From Deltaproteobacteria bacterium (lineage in GTDB: Bacteria > Desulfobacterota > Desulfovibrionia > Desulfovibrionales > Desulfovibrionaceae): a stretch of 47,072 nt of DNA. A program made the translations under genes and the position numbers. Below the pieces are notes generated by a model. That model was not told the DNA's origin and made no database searches. It saw only the letters and a program-made list of their open reading frames with translations. The stretch is taken from the NCBI GenBank assembly GCA_031275645.1, contig JAISOL010000028.1, forward strand, positions 1 through 47,072, read 5' to 3'. Position 1 is the first letter of the stretch; every line of letters begins with the position of its first letter. Of the stretch, positions 9,137-16,352 are shown piece after piece.

Positions 9137-11197
9137 TCAAACGGAATCGAAACGAGCAAAGCGCATAAGCAAACTAGCGCGTCCCTGGGTAACTGAACGC
9201 AGGCGGGTGGAAAACCCGAAAAGCTCCCGCATGGGCGCCAGAGCGGTAACAAGTGCCCGCTCTCCTTTCTCCTGGACGCGCGTAATCTTCCCCCCCCGCG
9301 TGTGGAGCAGATTCAATACAGCCCCCTGGAAAGCTCCCGGCACGACGACTTCAACCTGCATGACAGGCTCAAGAAGCAGAGGGGAAGCCGCTTCCAGCGC
9401 GGATTTAAAGGCCGCCACTCCGGCCAGATGGTAACCTACGGACGAAGAAACCCCTTCCCTCCTTTGCAGAGCCAGGATATCCACCTGTACATCCTGTAGG
9501 GGAAAGCCCCGCAACGCACCGGAATGAAAACTGTCGGTGATTCCCTGAACCACGGAATCCAGCCAGGCTTCAGGCCAATCCCGGCGATCGAAAAGCCAGT
9601 TCAGCGCGTTGCCCTGTCCGCGCGCCAGCGGGGATACCCTGAGGCGTACATACCCGTGATGAAAAACTTCACCCAAGTAGCGCTCACAGATTCCTTCCGC
9701 TTCCGCGCTTCTGCGTATGCTCTCCTTACAGACCACCTGCGGATTCCCCACGCGGGGTTCCAGCCTGTATTCACGCCGGATGCGGTCACGCAGCACTTCC
9801 AGATGCAGTTCGCCCATTCCGGAAACAAGACGCTGGCCGCAGGACTCATCAATTTCCACTTTAAGCGTAGGATCTTCCAGAACGTAACGGGCCAGAGCCT
9901 CATCCAGCTTTTCTCCTTCCGCCCGGTTCCCGGGCTCAAAAGCCACGGAAATGACCGGAGTATAGGCTGTAATATTTTCCAGCAACAGAGGCCTGTCTCT
10001 GGAAGTTATGGTATCTCCCGTAAAAACGGAACGCAATCCCTGCACGGCCACTATATCACCCGGCCCGGCTTCGTTCAGGGGAATCCTGGCATCCGCCTCC
10101 AGACGAAAAATCCTGGTAACGCGCTCCGCTTCCCCCCGGAGGGCGTTGCAGCACAGCGTCCCTTCACGGATGCTCCCGGCGTACAGGCGCAACAAAGAAA
10201 GCTTACGCCCTCCTTCCAGAAAAACTTTAAAAACCAGCGCGGCCAGAGGAGCTTCGGGATCAGCGGCAAGATTTATCTTGTTCGCGGGCTGTCCCTGTAC
10301 AGGAATTTCAGCCGATGCGGGGAGGCTTTCCGCCGGAGAAGGCAGAAAATCCACCACTCCGTCCAGAAGAGGCTGTACCCCGATATTGCGCAAAGCGGCG
10401 CCGGCATATACAGGAACTATACGCTTGGCCAGCACGCCCTTGCGCAGGGCGGCTCTGAGCAGATCCGCGGCTGGCGTTTCCCCGGCCAGATACTGTTCCA
10501 TAACCAAATCACTTTCGTCAGCCGCCGCTTCCAGGAGCTTTTCCCGCCAGGGCGCGGCCAGAGCCGTTTCTTCCTGATTCAGAGGGGTTCGTCTGTATTC
10601 CCTGCCCTGACTTTCGGGGTCAAAATCAATCCGCTCCAAAACAAGCAGATCCAGCAGGGCCGTGAAATATTCTTCTTCGCCCAAAGGCAGCGTGACAGGC
10701 ACAGGACGCGCGCCGAGCCTATCCCGCAGTTCATCCACTGTCCGGCTGAAAGACGCGCCAGGACGATCCATCTTATTGATAAAAGCCAGTCTGGGAGTGC
10801 CAAAGCTCTCCGCCTGCCGCCACACGGTTTCGGACTGCGGCTCCACTCCCCCGACAGCGCAAAATACGCCTATGGCCCCATCCAGCACCCGCAGGCAGCG
10901 CTCGACTTCAATGCTGAAGTCCACATGCCCGGGGGTGTCGATAATATTTATGTTGTGCCCGCGCCATACACAGGAGCAGCAGGCCGAGGCAATGGTAATG
11001 CCCCTTTCCTGCTCCTCCGGCATAAAGTCCATGGTGGCCGCGCCTTCGTGCACCTCGCCCATGCGATGTATCTTCCTGGTATAGAACAAAATACGTTCCG
11101 TCAGAGTGGTTTTGCCGGCGTCAATATGAGCGATGATGCCTATATTCCTCAGACGGACGAGAGTTTTCGGAAAATCTGCAAGGACGGGAGCCGGCAT
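9137..11197 (-). CDS. EF-G-family translation GTPase, probably a second EF-G
   Basis: This is a 686-residue GTPase with the whole EF-G layout. The G domain has AHIDAGKTTLTE, RGITIASA, DTPGHVDF and NKMDRPGASF. Domain II is followed by the ribosome-contact domains III-V, including EPVMQVEVVVPGAFQGAVLNLL and a C-terminal RSVTQGRASLLMRF. The start is the ATG at 11197: the 68 residues that could precede it are Pro/Arg-rich, overlap the upstream gene and do not look like EF-G. It stands beside rsmA and not in a str operon with rpsL/rpsG/tuf, so it is more likely a paralogue (EF-G2 type, perhaps for recycling or stress) than the main elongation factor. That last point is inference. Confidence 0.85.
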   Translation of the reverse strand: MPAPVLADFPKTLVRLRNIGIIAHIDAGKTTLTERILFYTRKIHRMGEVHEGAATMDFMPEEQERGITIASACCSCVWRGHNINIIDTPGHVDFSIEVERCLRVLDGAIGVFCAVGGVEPQSETVWRQAESFGTPRLAFINKMDRPGASFSRTVDELRDRLGARPVPVTLPLGEEEYFTALLDLLVLERIDFDPESQGREYRRTPLNQEETALAAPWREKLLEAAADESDLVMEQYLAGETPAADLLRAALRKGVLAKRIVPVYAGAALRNIGVQPLLDGVVDFLPSPAESLPASAEIPVQGQPANKINLAADPEAPLAALVFKVFLEGGRKLSLLRLYAGSIREGTLCCNALRGEAERVTRIFRLEADARIPLNEAGPGDIVAVQGLRSVFTGDTITSRDRPLLLENITAYTPVISVAFEPGNRAEGEKLDEALARYVLEDPTLKVEIDESCGQRLVSGMGELHLEVLRDRIRREYRLEPRVGNPQVVCKESIRRSAEAEGICERYLGEVFHHGYVRLRVSPLARGQGNALNWLFDRRDWPEAWLDSVVQGITDSFHSGALRGFPLQDVQVDILALQRREGVSSSVGYHLAGVAAFKSALEAASPLLLEPVMQVEVVVPGAFQGAVLNLLHTRGGKITRVQEKGERALVTALAPMRELFGFSTRLRSVTQGRASLLMRFARFDSV

Positions 11198-11204
11198 GGA
11201 ACGC

Positions 11205-12047
11205 TCAGAGCAAGGTAAAAACTTGCCGGTAAAAATCCCTGGGGGCGAGATTGGGCCATAACCAGAAAAATTCCCGGCCCGGCCCCAGGGCCAGAGCCGC
11301 CTTGGGAAAAACTTTCTTCTGGCGGGAGGAGGAAGGAGCGGGGCAGGGAGACGCCGACCGGCCGAAGACGGCGGCATAAGCCCCTCCGGGATCGAGAGCA
11401 AGGGGAAGAAATTCCGCCTGCGGATACAACCAGCGCAGCAGATGGTCTTCCGCGCCGGAATGCCGCCCGGAATCTCCGGCCAGGGCGATTCTCATTCTCC
11501 CCGGCAGGAGGCGGGATGCTAGTCCCAGGCGTTGCGCCCGCAAAAACAGGGCTTCTCCGGCGCCGTCATCCCCCAGGACAACCATGCCGCCGGATTCAGG
11601 GCCGCTTTGAGCGAGCATATTTTCCAACAGAGCGGAAAGCTCTCCCGCATCCAGGCTGTAAAAGCATTCCTGCCCCAAAAATTCCAGAGCCAGAGAAAGG
11701 GAGGAAGGAAAATGAACCGGACAGGATTCATCCTTCAGCCGGCAGATCAGAATCAACTCCGCTCCGGCCATAAGCGCGGGCAGAACGGCCGCAATCAAGC
11801 CAACCGGCGAAGCGTAGTCAGCGGCAAGAACAAAAATGATCCAGCTTCTGGGCGTATATTCGCAGAAAAGCGATCCCGCTCCGGGCAAATCGCGCAGACA
11901 AAGGCGCTCCGGATTGAGAGGAAGCCAAAGCTTGTGCAGCATGGCAATCTGGCTTTTCAGACAAGCGCGCCATTGCGGCGGCAAAGCCTCATATGCCGAC
12001 GGATCAGGTAAAATTTCGCGTTGATCCATAAAATCCGGCAGATGCAT
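11205..12047 (-). CDS. Uncharacterised protein upstream of the EF-G-like gene
   Basis: This is a 280-residue protein I cannot place. It has no signal peptide and no clear membrane helix. A central hydrophobic stretch with YASPVGLIAAVLPALMAGAELILI faintly recalls nucleotide-binding parts of histidinol or aldehyde dehydrogenases, but the catalytic residues of those families are not visible, so I do not assign a function. The ATG at 12047 is chosen because GGAGAGG lies just before it; a GTG at 12062 is the alternative. The stop lies seven bases before the EF-G-like start, so co-transcription is likely. The gene begins 16 bases after the secreted-protein gene. Confidence 0.7.
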   Translation of the reverse strand: MHLPDFMDQREILPDPSAYEALPPQWRACLKSQIAMLHKLWLPLNPERLCLRDLPGAGSLFCEYTPRSWIIFVLAADYASPVGLIAAVLPALMAGAELILICRLKDESCPVHFPSSLSLALEFLGQECFYSLDAGELSALLENMLAQSGPESGGMVVLGDDGAGEALFLRAQRLGLASRLLPGRMRIALAGDSGRHSGAEDHLLRWLYPQAEFLPLALDPGGAYAAVFGRSASPCPAPSSSRQKKVFPKAALALGPGREFFWLWPNLAPRDFYRQVFTLL

Positions 12048-12063
12048 GGCCCTCTCCGGCACG

Positions 12064-13239
12064 CTAATTTCCCAGCACAGGTTTGCCGAGTTTGCGTTTC
12101 AAGGCGTTAATCTTGACCAGAGAACGCAATTCATAATCGTTGAGTCGCCGCGTATAGTCTCCGTTGTTCAGCATATTTTGAAATTCGCTCCGCTTCAGGA
12201 CATCGTCGGACTTTGACAGGACGGCCAACGCCCGTGCGTAGTTCTCCGACATTTCCAGCAAGCTGCCGCGATCTGACCTTCTCACCAGACTTTCTATTTC
12301 TTCAAGATCTTCGGCGCTCAATCCGCCATCGGTCACCGCTTTCATGCCCGCGAAATTACGCTCCGCTCCTGAAAGAATATGCCGCGCCTGAACCACATTA
12401 AAACCTCCCCAGCCCGCTTTCAGCCATTTGAATATGGAATATCCGGTACGCAGATCTCCCTGGGGAAAAAACAACGAAATGCAATATGAACTGTACATAT
12501 AGGTGGAGAACATACCCAGGCCTGTGGCGGTTCCTCCGGCGTCGCGGGTGAAGACGAAGTCCCAGTTGCTGTAATCACCCAGGAACCAGCCTTTTTTGCC
12601 GACTTCGGAAGCTCCTTTCTGCCAGACGACCGAAAGCAGCATGGGCAGGTTCTTATAGCGCAGCAGCATAATCAGGCGATCCTGATTATACCTGTAATAC
12701 GAACCGCTGAAATTGTCCGGAGTTATTTCCTCAAATTCCTCTCCCCGCAAAATCACCGCGCTGTCGGCAATTTCATCCACCTGTTCCCATAAAGGCACGC
12801 TGAGGTTGAGCATATCGCTCCCCGGCAGCCAATATCCCAGCCGAATGGAAGAAGGATACAGAAGTTCACTGGAAATGCCGGGATTAAAATAATAGCGCAA
12901 AACGGACGCAAACGGCATATTCAAATGTCTCTTCCAGAATATCCCCTTTCCCCCTGAACGATCTCCGGGGTATTGCGCATCTTTCGCGCCATCGGCGGAA
13001 ATCATATACTCCAGCAGCGAAGCCAGTTCCGCGGGGCGCGGGATCGCACTGTTCCTGTCTCTGCAGGATAAAACCAGATCTATGGCTGTTTCCACCTGCC
13101 TGGTCATGACAGCGTCAGGTTTGAACATGCTGAACTCAGTTTCGGAAGACTCCGTGGCGCAAAGCGGCATAGCCTCCAAAAACGGGAACAAAGATAAAAA
13201 AGACAGGGAGGCGAGAAAATACTTTATAAATTTAAACAT
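12064..13239 (-). CDS. Secreted protein, function unknown
   Basis: This is a 391-residue protein. Residues 1-28 form a signal peptide with a basic start (MFKFIKYF), a hydrophobic core (LASLSFLSLFPFL) and a plausible cleavage after PLCA; there is no lipobox. The mature part is aromatic-rich (YYFNPG, YYRYNQDRL, FLGDYSNWDFVF, YMYSSYCISLFF) with a charged helical C-terminus. The start is the ATG at 13239, because the 55 residues upstream of it are not signal-like. I do not recognise the family. It is divergent from the sigma-54-driven gene at 13388, with about 150 bases between the two starts, so the two may be related in function; this is only context. Confidence 0.72.
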   Translation of the reverse strand: MFKFIKYFLASLSFLSLFPFLEAMPLCATESSETEFSMFKPDAVMTRQVETAIDLVLSCRDRNSAIPRPAELASLLEYMISADGAKDAQYPGDRSGGKGIFWKRHLNMPFASVLRYYFNPGISSELLYPSSIRLGYWLPGSDMLNLSVPLWEQVDEIADSAVILRGEEFEEITPDNFSGSYYRYNQDRLIMLLRYKNLPMLLSVVWQKGASEVGKKGWFLGDYSNWDFVFTRDAGGTATGLGMFSTYMYSSYCISLFFPQGDLRTGYSIFKWLKAGWGGFNVVQARHILSGAERNFAGMKAVTDGGLSAEDLEEIESLVRRSDRGSLLEMSENYARALAVLSKSDDVLKRSEFQNMLNNGDYTRRLNDYELRSLVKINALKRKLGKPVLGN

Positions 13240-13320
13240 GTTGTAAATCCGCAAAAATAAAAATTGTTCAATCCCCCCGCAGCCGGGCCTGAAAATATTC
13301 CCGGCTCGTCTCCGGAATAC

Positions 13321-13336
13321 TGGCACTGAACTTGCT
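13321..13336 (+). promoter_or_regulatory. Sigma-54 (-24/-12) promoter
   Basis: TGGCAC, five bases, then TTGCT matches the sigma-54 consensus TGGCAC-N5-TTGCW at every fixed position. GG at 13322-13323 and GC at 13334-13335 are separated by exactly ten bases. Transcription should start near 13346. Such promoters need an AAA+ activator bound upstream; I could not identify its binding site in 13240-13320. Confidence 0.88.
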
Positions 13337-13340
13337 TCAA

Positions 13341-13354
13341 CCTGTAAGTACAGG
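13341..13354 (+). repeat. Small hairpin at the expected transcript start
   Basis: CCTGT and ACAGG form a perfect 5-bp stem with loop AAGT, centred on the start expected from the sigma-54 promoter. It could be a 5' stabilising hairpin or a protein-binding site. It ends seven bases before the first of two ribosome binding sites. Confidence 0.45.
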
Positions 13355-13367
13355 CGGGAGGAAAAAA

Positions 13368-13394
13368 ATGCAGGTTCAAAGGAGTGCATGGTGA
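13368..13394 (+). CDS. Eight-codon upstream ORF (leader peptide)
   Basis: ATG-CAG-GTT-CAA-AGG-AGT-GCA-TGG-TGA encodes MQVQRSAW. It has a strong ribosome binding site (GGGAGG, about seven bases upstream). Its stop codon overlaps the start region of the next gene (ATGGTGA), in a different frame, and the ribosome binding site of the next gene lies inside it. This arrangement would couple translation of the downstream gene to the leader. Whether it is translated cannot be shown from sequence alone. Confidence 0.45.
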   Translation: MQVQRSAW

Positions 13395-13975
13395 ACACAG
13401 GCAATATAGGTCATATATATGAACCGCAACGCTTAAATCAGCCGGAAGGAGAGATGGCGGAAAAAACGCCGGAACAGGGGGGCGACCCCAGTCTGACTCT
13501 GGCGAAACTCGCCGACAGCGCCTCTCTTTCCACTTTGCTCCCCCATCTGCAAGGCATGCTGTCCGTGATGAATCGCCGGGAAGGCAATGTGCTGCAAAGC
13601 GTAAAGGACAATATTTCGCGCCTGCAGGACGCCTTTGTGGAGTCCATGTCTGATATTCTGACCAAAGAAGGACTGGATCTCTCCCAAAAAATTACCCTGC
13701 GCCTGGACAAGGATCAACTTCTGAAAATAACCGGCGAACATCCTGATAAAGAAAAGGTCGAAAATATTCTGGCCGAGAGACCGGAACTTTCCGTTGCTTT
13801 CAGGGAAATAGCCTCTCAATCCGAACTCCTGCGCGACATGAGCAATATAGAAAAATTGATTGGCGCGCGCAACGGCATCTCTGCCTACCAGAGCAATTCT
13901 TCCGCCGCATACGAAAACAGCAGATATCAGGTAAGCATCAAAGGAGAGATGAGCCATTTTTATTTCAGCCGGTAA
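13388..13975 (+). CDS. Unknown protein under sigma-54 control
   Basis: This is a 195-residue protein with no signal peptide or membrane helix. Residues 45-75 and 140-160 look helical (LSTLLPHLQGMLSVMNRREG; ELLRDMSNIEKLIGA). There is an acidic, Lys-rich middle with LRLDKDQLLKITGEHPDKEKVENIL. The C-terminus turns Ser/Tyr-rich and ends in EMSHFYFSR, which may be an exposed tail. The ATG at 13388 has AAAGGAG five bases before it; a GTG follows immediately as a possible second start. I do not know the family. In Desulfovibrio relatives, sigma-54 drives motility, nitrogen and other conditional genes, so conditional expression is likely, but no specific role can be named. Confidence 0.8.
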   Translation: MVNTGNIGHIYEPQRLNQPEGEMAEKTPEQGGDPSLTLAKLADSASLSTLLPHLQGMLSVMNRREGNVLQSVKDNISRLQDAFVESMSDILTKEGLDLSQKITLRLDKDQLLKITGEHPDKEKVENILAERPELSVAFREIASQSELLRDMSNIEKLIGARNGISAYQSNSSAAYENSRYQVSIKGEMSHFYFSR

Positions 13976-14011
13976 CCCCCCGGCTCTGAAAAGGCATTGT
14001 CAAAAGAAATC

Positions 14012-14338
14012 TCAGGGTTGAGCCGGGTCGTCGGGGGAATCTTCCGTCGCATCCGCCGGGCCGCTCACGCTCCCTTCCTGGAGCAACGGAGTTATCCTTG
14101 AAGCATTGCCGCCGCCGGTGGAGGTAATGATATTATACCCCAGAGAAGTGCACAAAAAAACAACCGCGACAAAAGTGGTCAATTTAACCAGAATGCCTCC
14201 GGCTCCGGTGCTGCCGAAAAGCGAAGAACTCCCGCCGCCGAAAATAACCCCCATTCCTTCCTTGCCGGATTGCAGCAGGACAAAGAGGATGAGCAGAACG
14301 CAAGCGACTATGTGCAGGATCAACACAAGTTTATCCAC
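14012..14338 (-). CDS. secG: Protein-export membrane protein SecG
   Basis: SecG is the small auxiliary subunit of the SecYEG translocon in the inner membrane. The protein has 108 residues and the usual two helices: LVLILHIVACVLLILFVLLQ and LVKLTTFVAVVFLCTSLGY. Between them lies the conserved loop QSGKEGMGVIFGGGSSSLFGSTGAG. An acidic low-complexity tail ends in DDPAQP. The start is the GTG at 14338, eight bases after GGAG; a TTG at 14368 inside tpiA is less likely. It follows tpiA by 16 bases, a pairing common in Gram-negative bacteria. Confidence 0.93.
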   Translation of the reverse strand: MDKLVLILHIVACVLLILFVLLQSGKEGMGVIFGGGSSSLFGSTGAGGILVKLTTFVAVVFLCTSLGYNIITSTGGGNASRITPLLQEGSVSGPADATEDSPDDPAQP

Positions 14339-14354
14339 AGGATTTACTCCAAGA

Positions 14355-15107
14355 TTAAGCCAGAACAATGCGGCTGAACGTTTCAGCCTGTAATGAAGCT
14401 CCGCCTACCAGGACTCCGTCCACATTGTCAAGTTTCAGGATCTCCCCGGCGTTGTCAGCCTTTACGCTTCCACCGTATAATATGCGCATCTCCGCGGCCT
14501 TCGCGCCGAAAATATCCCGTAAAATCTTCCTGACCAGAGCGTGTGTCTGCAAAATATCGGCCTCGCCAGCCACTTTACCCGTGCCAATAGCCCAGACCGG
14601 TTCGTAGGCTATGGAAAGGCGGGAAGCGGTCACATCAGCGGCCACGTCTTTTGTGCCTTCTTCCAGTTGAGTCCCGAGTACGCTTTCCAGCTTCCCTTTT
14701 TCCCTTTCGTCCAAGGTTTCGCCTATGCAAAGCACCACATCCAGCCCGGATTCCAGGGCAAAAGCCGTTTTCCGCCCCACAAACGCGGCCGACTCTCCCA
14801 GAATATGCCGGCGTTCGGAATGTCCGGTCAAGACCAGGCCGCAACCGCTGTCCAAAAGCATGAGCGGCGAAACTTCACCGGTAAAGGCACCTTCCCTGGC
14901 CGGATAAACATCTTGCCCTCCCAGCGTGAACCTGTCTCTGCCCTGCATGACCGAGGCCGCGGCGGGCAATACGGTGAAAGGAGCGAAAATCGCCACTTCC
15001 CTGTCTTCCGGCAAAACAGGAAGAAACTTTTTTAAATCCATAAGCGTGGAGACTGTTTCCGCAATGGTTTTATACATCTTCCAGTTGGCAGCCAGCAGTT
15101 TTCGCAT
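14355..15107 (-). CDS. tpiA: Triosephosphate isomerase
   Basis: This glycolytic enzyme interconverts dihydroxyacetone phosphate and glyceraldehyde 3-phosphate. It has 250 residues from the ATG at 15107, with an AAGGGG ribosome binding site eight bases upstream. The catalytic residues are visible: Asn and Lys in AANWKMYKT, His in TGHSERRHILGE and Glu in YEPVWAIGTGK, which also begins the mobile loop. The phosphate-binding ILYGGSVKADNA and VDGVLVGGASL complete the barrel. It lies between rimI and secG in one transcription unit. Confidence 0.97.
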   Translation of the reverse strand: MRKLLAANWKMYKTIAETVSTLMDLKKFLPVLPEDREVAIFAPFTVLPAAASVMQGRDRFTLGGQDVYPAREGAFTGEVSPLMLLDSGCGLVLTGHSERRHILGESAAFVGRKTAFALESGLDVVLCIGETLDEREKGKLESVLGTQLEEGTKDVAADVTASRLSIAYEPVWAIGTGKVAGEADILQTHALVRKILRDIFGAKAAEMRILYGGSVKADNAGEILKLDNVDGVLVGGASLQAETFSRIVLA

Positions 15108-15148
15108 AGTATCCCCTTGCTGTTTACATCCCGATCCCGGCGATATGG

Positions 15149-15673
15149 TCAACATGCTCCATAACCTGTCTCCCCAGTCGACGCCTCCGTGAAACGGAAC
15201 TCGTACAGCACGGCGTCTTCAACCGGACAGACATAATAGCGGCGGCGCAACCCGCAAGGAGTGAAGCCGAATTTTTTGTACAACCCGCGGGCGGCCCGAT
15301 TGCCGGAACGAACTTCCAGCACGGCCCTTTCCAGACCCAGTTTCTCCGCCGCCGCAAACATGGCCCGCATTAAGCTCCGGCCCAATCCTTGACGGCGCAG
15401 GGGCAAAGATACGGCAATATTGCAAACTTCCAGTTCCTTGGCGGCTCTGGAAATTATGGCCGCGGCATAAGCCAGAAGAACTTCTCCCCCGAGTACGCCG
15501 AAAATTACGCAACGCCCTCCGCGGATCAGGGCTGCGTATTGCTCTTTACTCCAAGATGTGGAAAATATTAAATACTCCAAATCCAGCACGGCATCAAGAT
15601 ATTCCGTACCCAACATCCTTACGGCGTAATCTCTGGCCTGCGGCGGAGTGTAATTTTTAACCATGAAAGTCAT
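15149..15673 (-). CDS. rimI: GNAT acetyltransferase, RimI-like
   Basis: This is a GCN5-related N-acetyltransferase, similar to RimI, which acetylates the N-terminus of ribosomal protein S18. The acetyl-CoA loop is LPLRRQGLGRSLM, preceded by the strand NIAVS and followed by LEVRSGNRAARGLYKKFGF, both typical of RimI. It has 174 residues from the ATG at 15673; a GTG at 15679 or an ATG at 15664 are alternatives and none has a strong ribosome binding site. It is head to head with the Nudix gene, with only eight bases between starts, and 41 bases before tpiA. The exact substrate is inferred. Confidence 0.85.
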   Translation of the reverse strand: MTFMVKNYTPPQARDYAVRMLGTEYLDAVLDLEYLIFSTSWSKEQYAALIRGGRCVIFGVLGGEVLLAYAAAIISRAAKELEVCNIAVSLPLRRQGLGRSLMRAMFAAAEKLGLERAVLEVRSGNRAARGLYKKFGFTPCGLRRRYYVCPVEDAVLYEFRFTEASTGETGYGAC

Positions 15674-15681
15674 TAGCACTT

Positions 15682-16233
15682 ATGCCTGAAAAAAAATACC
15701 CTGCGCGTTTTGAAAAAATTTTTCAACCTCCGGACGCCGACACCCTGGAAGTGCTGGATCACAACGGCTCCACGCTGTTGCTGATGCCCGGCAAAGCCGT
15801 CTTGCAACAAAAATTGCCCCACCGCGCCGTACTGGTGCTGCTACGCGATCCGGACAAAAAAATTTTAATCCGTAGATACCCCCGTTCAGGAAAAAGCCGT
15901 GCCTCGCTCTGGAATGTCTCGGCCATAGTTCTGCCTAGAGTCGGAGAAGCTAGAGAAGAAGCGGCGCTGCGCGTTTTGCGTGAAGAATTCGGAATGGACG
16001 GCCCGGCCCTCTTTCCGGCTGGAGAAAAAAGAGCCTGTCCGGAAACCCGCTGGAAACATCTCTTCCTGTTCCTTTCCCGCCCTGCCGGACTCAGCCTTAA
16101 TCCGCGGCCGCCCACAGCCGGGACTATGCTCACGGACGAAAACGAACTGAAAGAGATGCTGCTGGCAGCGCCCCAAAGTCTGGCTCCGGAATTGCATTGG
16201 GCCGCTGGAATCCGCAACCTGTTCCGGCCCTGA
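15682..16233 (+). CDS. Nudix-fold protein with a degenerate Nudix box
   Basis: This is a 183-residue protein. Residues 46-107 read as the core of a Nudix hydrolase (PHRAVLVLLRD, KKILIRRYPRSGKSRASLWN). The Nudix box at 83-105 keeps Glu89, Arg97, Glu101, Glu102 and Gly104. The usual leading Gly is Val83 and the usual Glu after Arg97 is Val98. The EExG pair that binds metal is kept, so activity on a nucleoside or other diphosphate is possible but not certain. There is no ribosome binding site before the ATG, and the divergent rimI start is eight bases away, so the promoter must lie inside rimI or the mRNA must be almost leaderless. Confidence 0.75.
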   Translation: MPEKKYPARFEKIFQPPDADTLEVLDHNGSTLLLMPGKAVLQQKLPHRAVLVLLRDPDKKILIRRYPRSGKSRASLWNVSAIVLPRVGEAREEAALRVLREEFGMDGPALFPAGEKRACPETRWKHLFLFLSRPAGLSLNPRPPTAGTMLTDENELKEMLLAAPQSLAPELHWAAGIRNLFRP

Positions 16234-16253
16234 ATTCCGCATGCCTGCCATTA

Positions 16254-16288
16254 TTGCCTGGAGCGCATTCTTTTTGTGCTCCAGGCAA
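16254..16288. terminator. Strong hairpin between convergent genes
   Basis: TTGCCTGGAGCGC and GTGCTCCAGGCAA form a 13-bp stem (one G-T wobble) with a nine-base loop, between the Nudix stop (16233) and the mreB stop (16353). There is no T-run on either side. It probably serves both strands as a transcription or mRNA 3' end structure. Confidence 0.6.
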
Positions 16289-16352
16289 AAGCCGGACACT
16301 GATCCGGCGCGCCGCGCGACGGCGGAGCGAATGGTTTTTTACGGCGAGGCTC

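Noticed and set aside
9524-11218. 564-codon open frame opposite the EF-G-like gene
   Set aside because: Shadow of a well-recognised GTPase gene; composition is Gln/Arg/Pro-rich with no motif.
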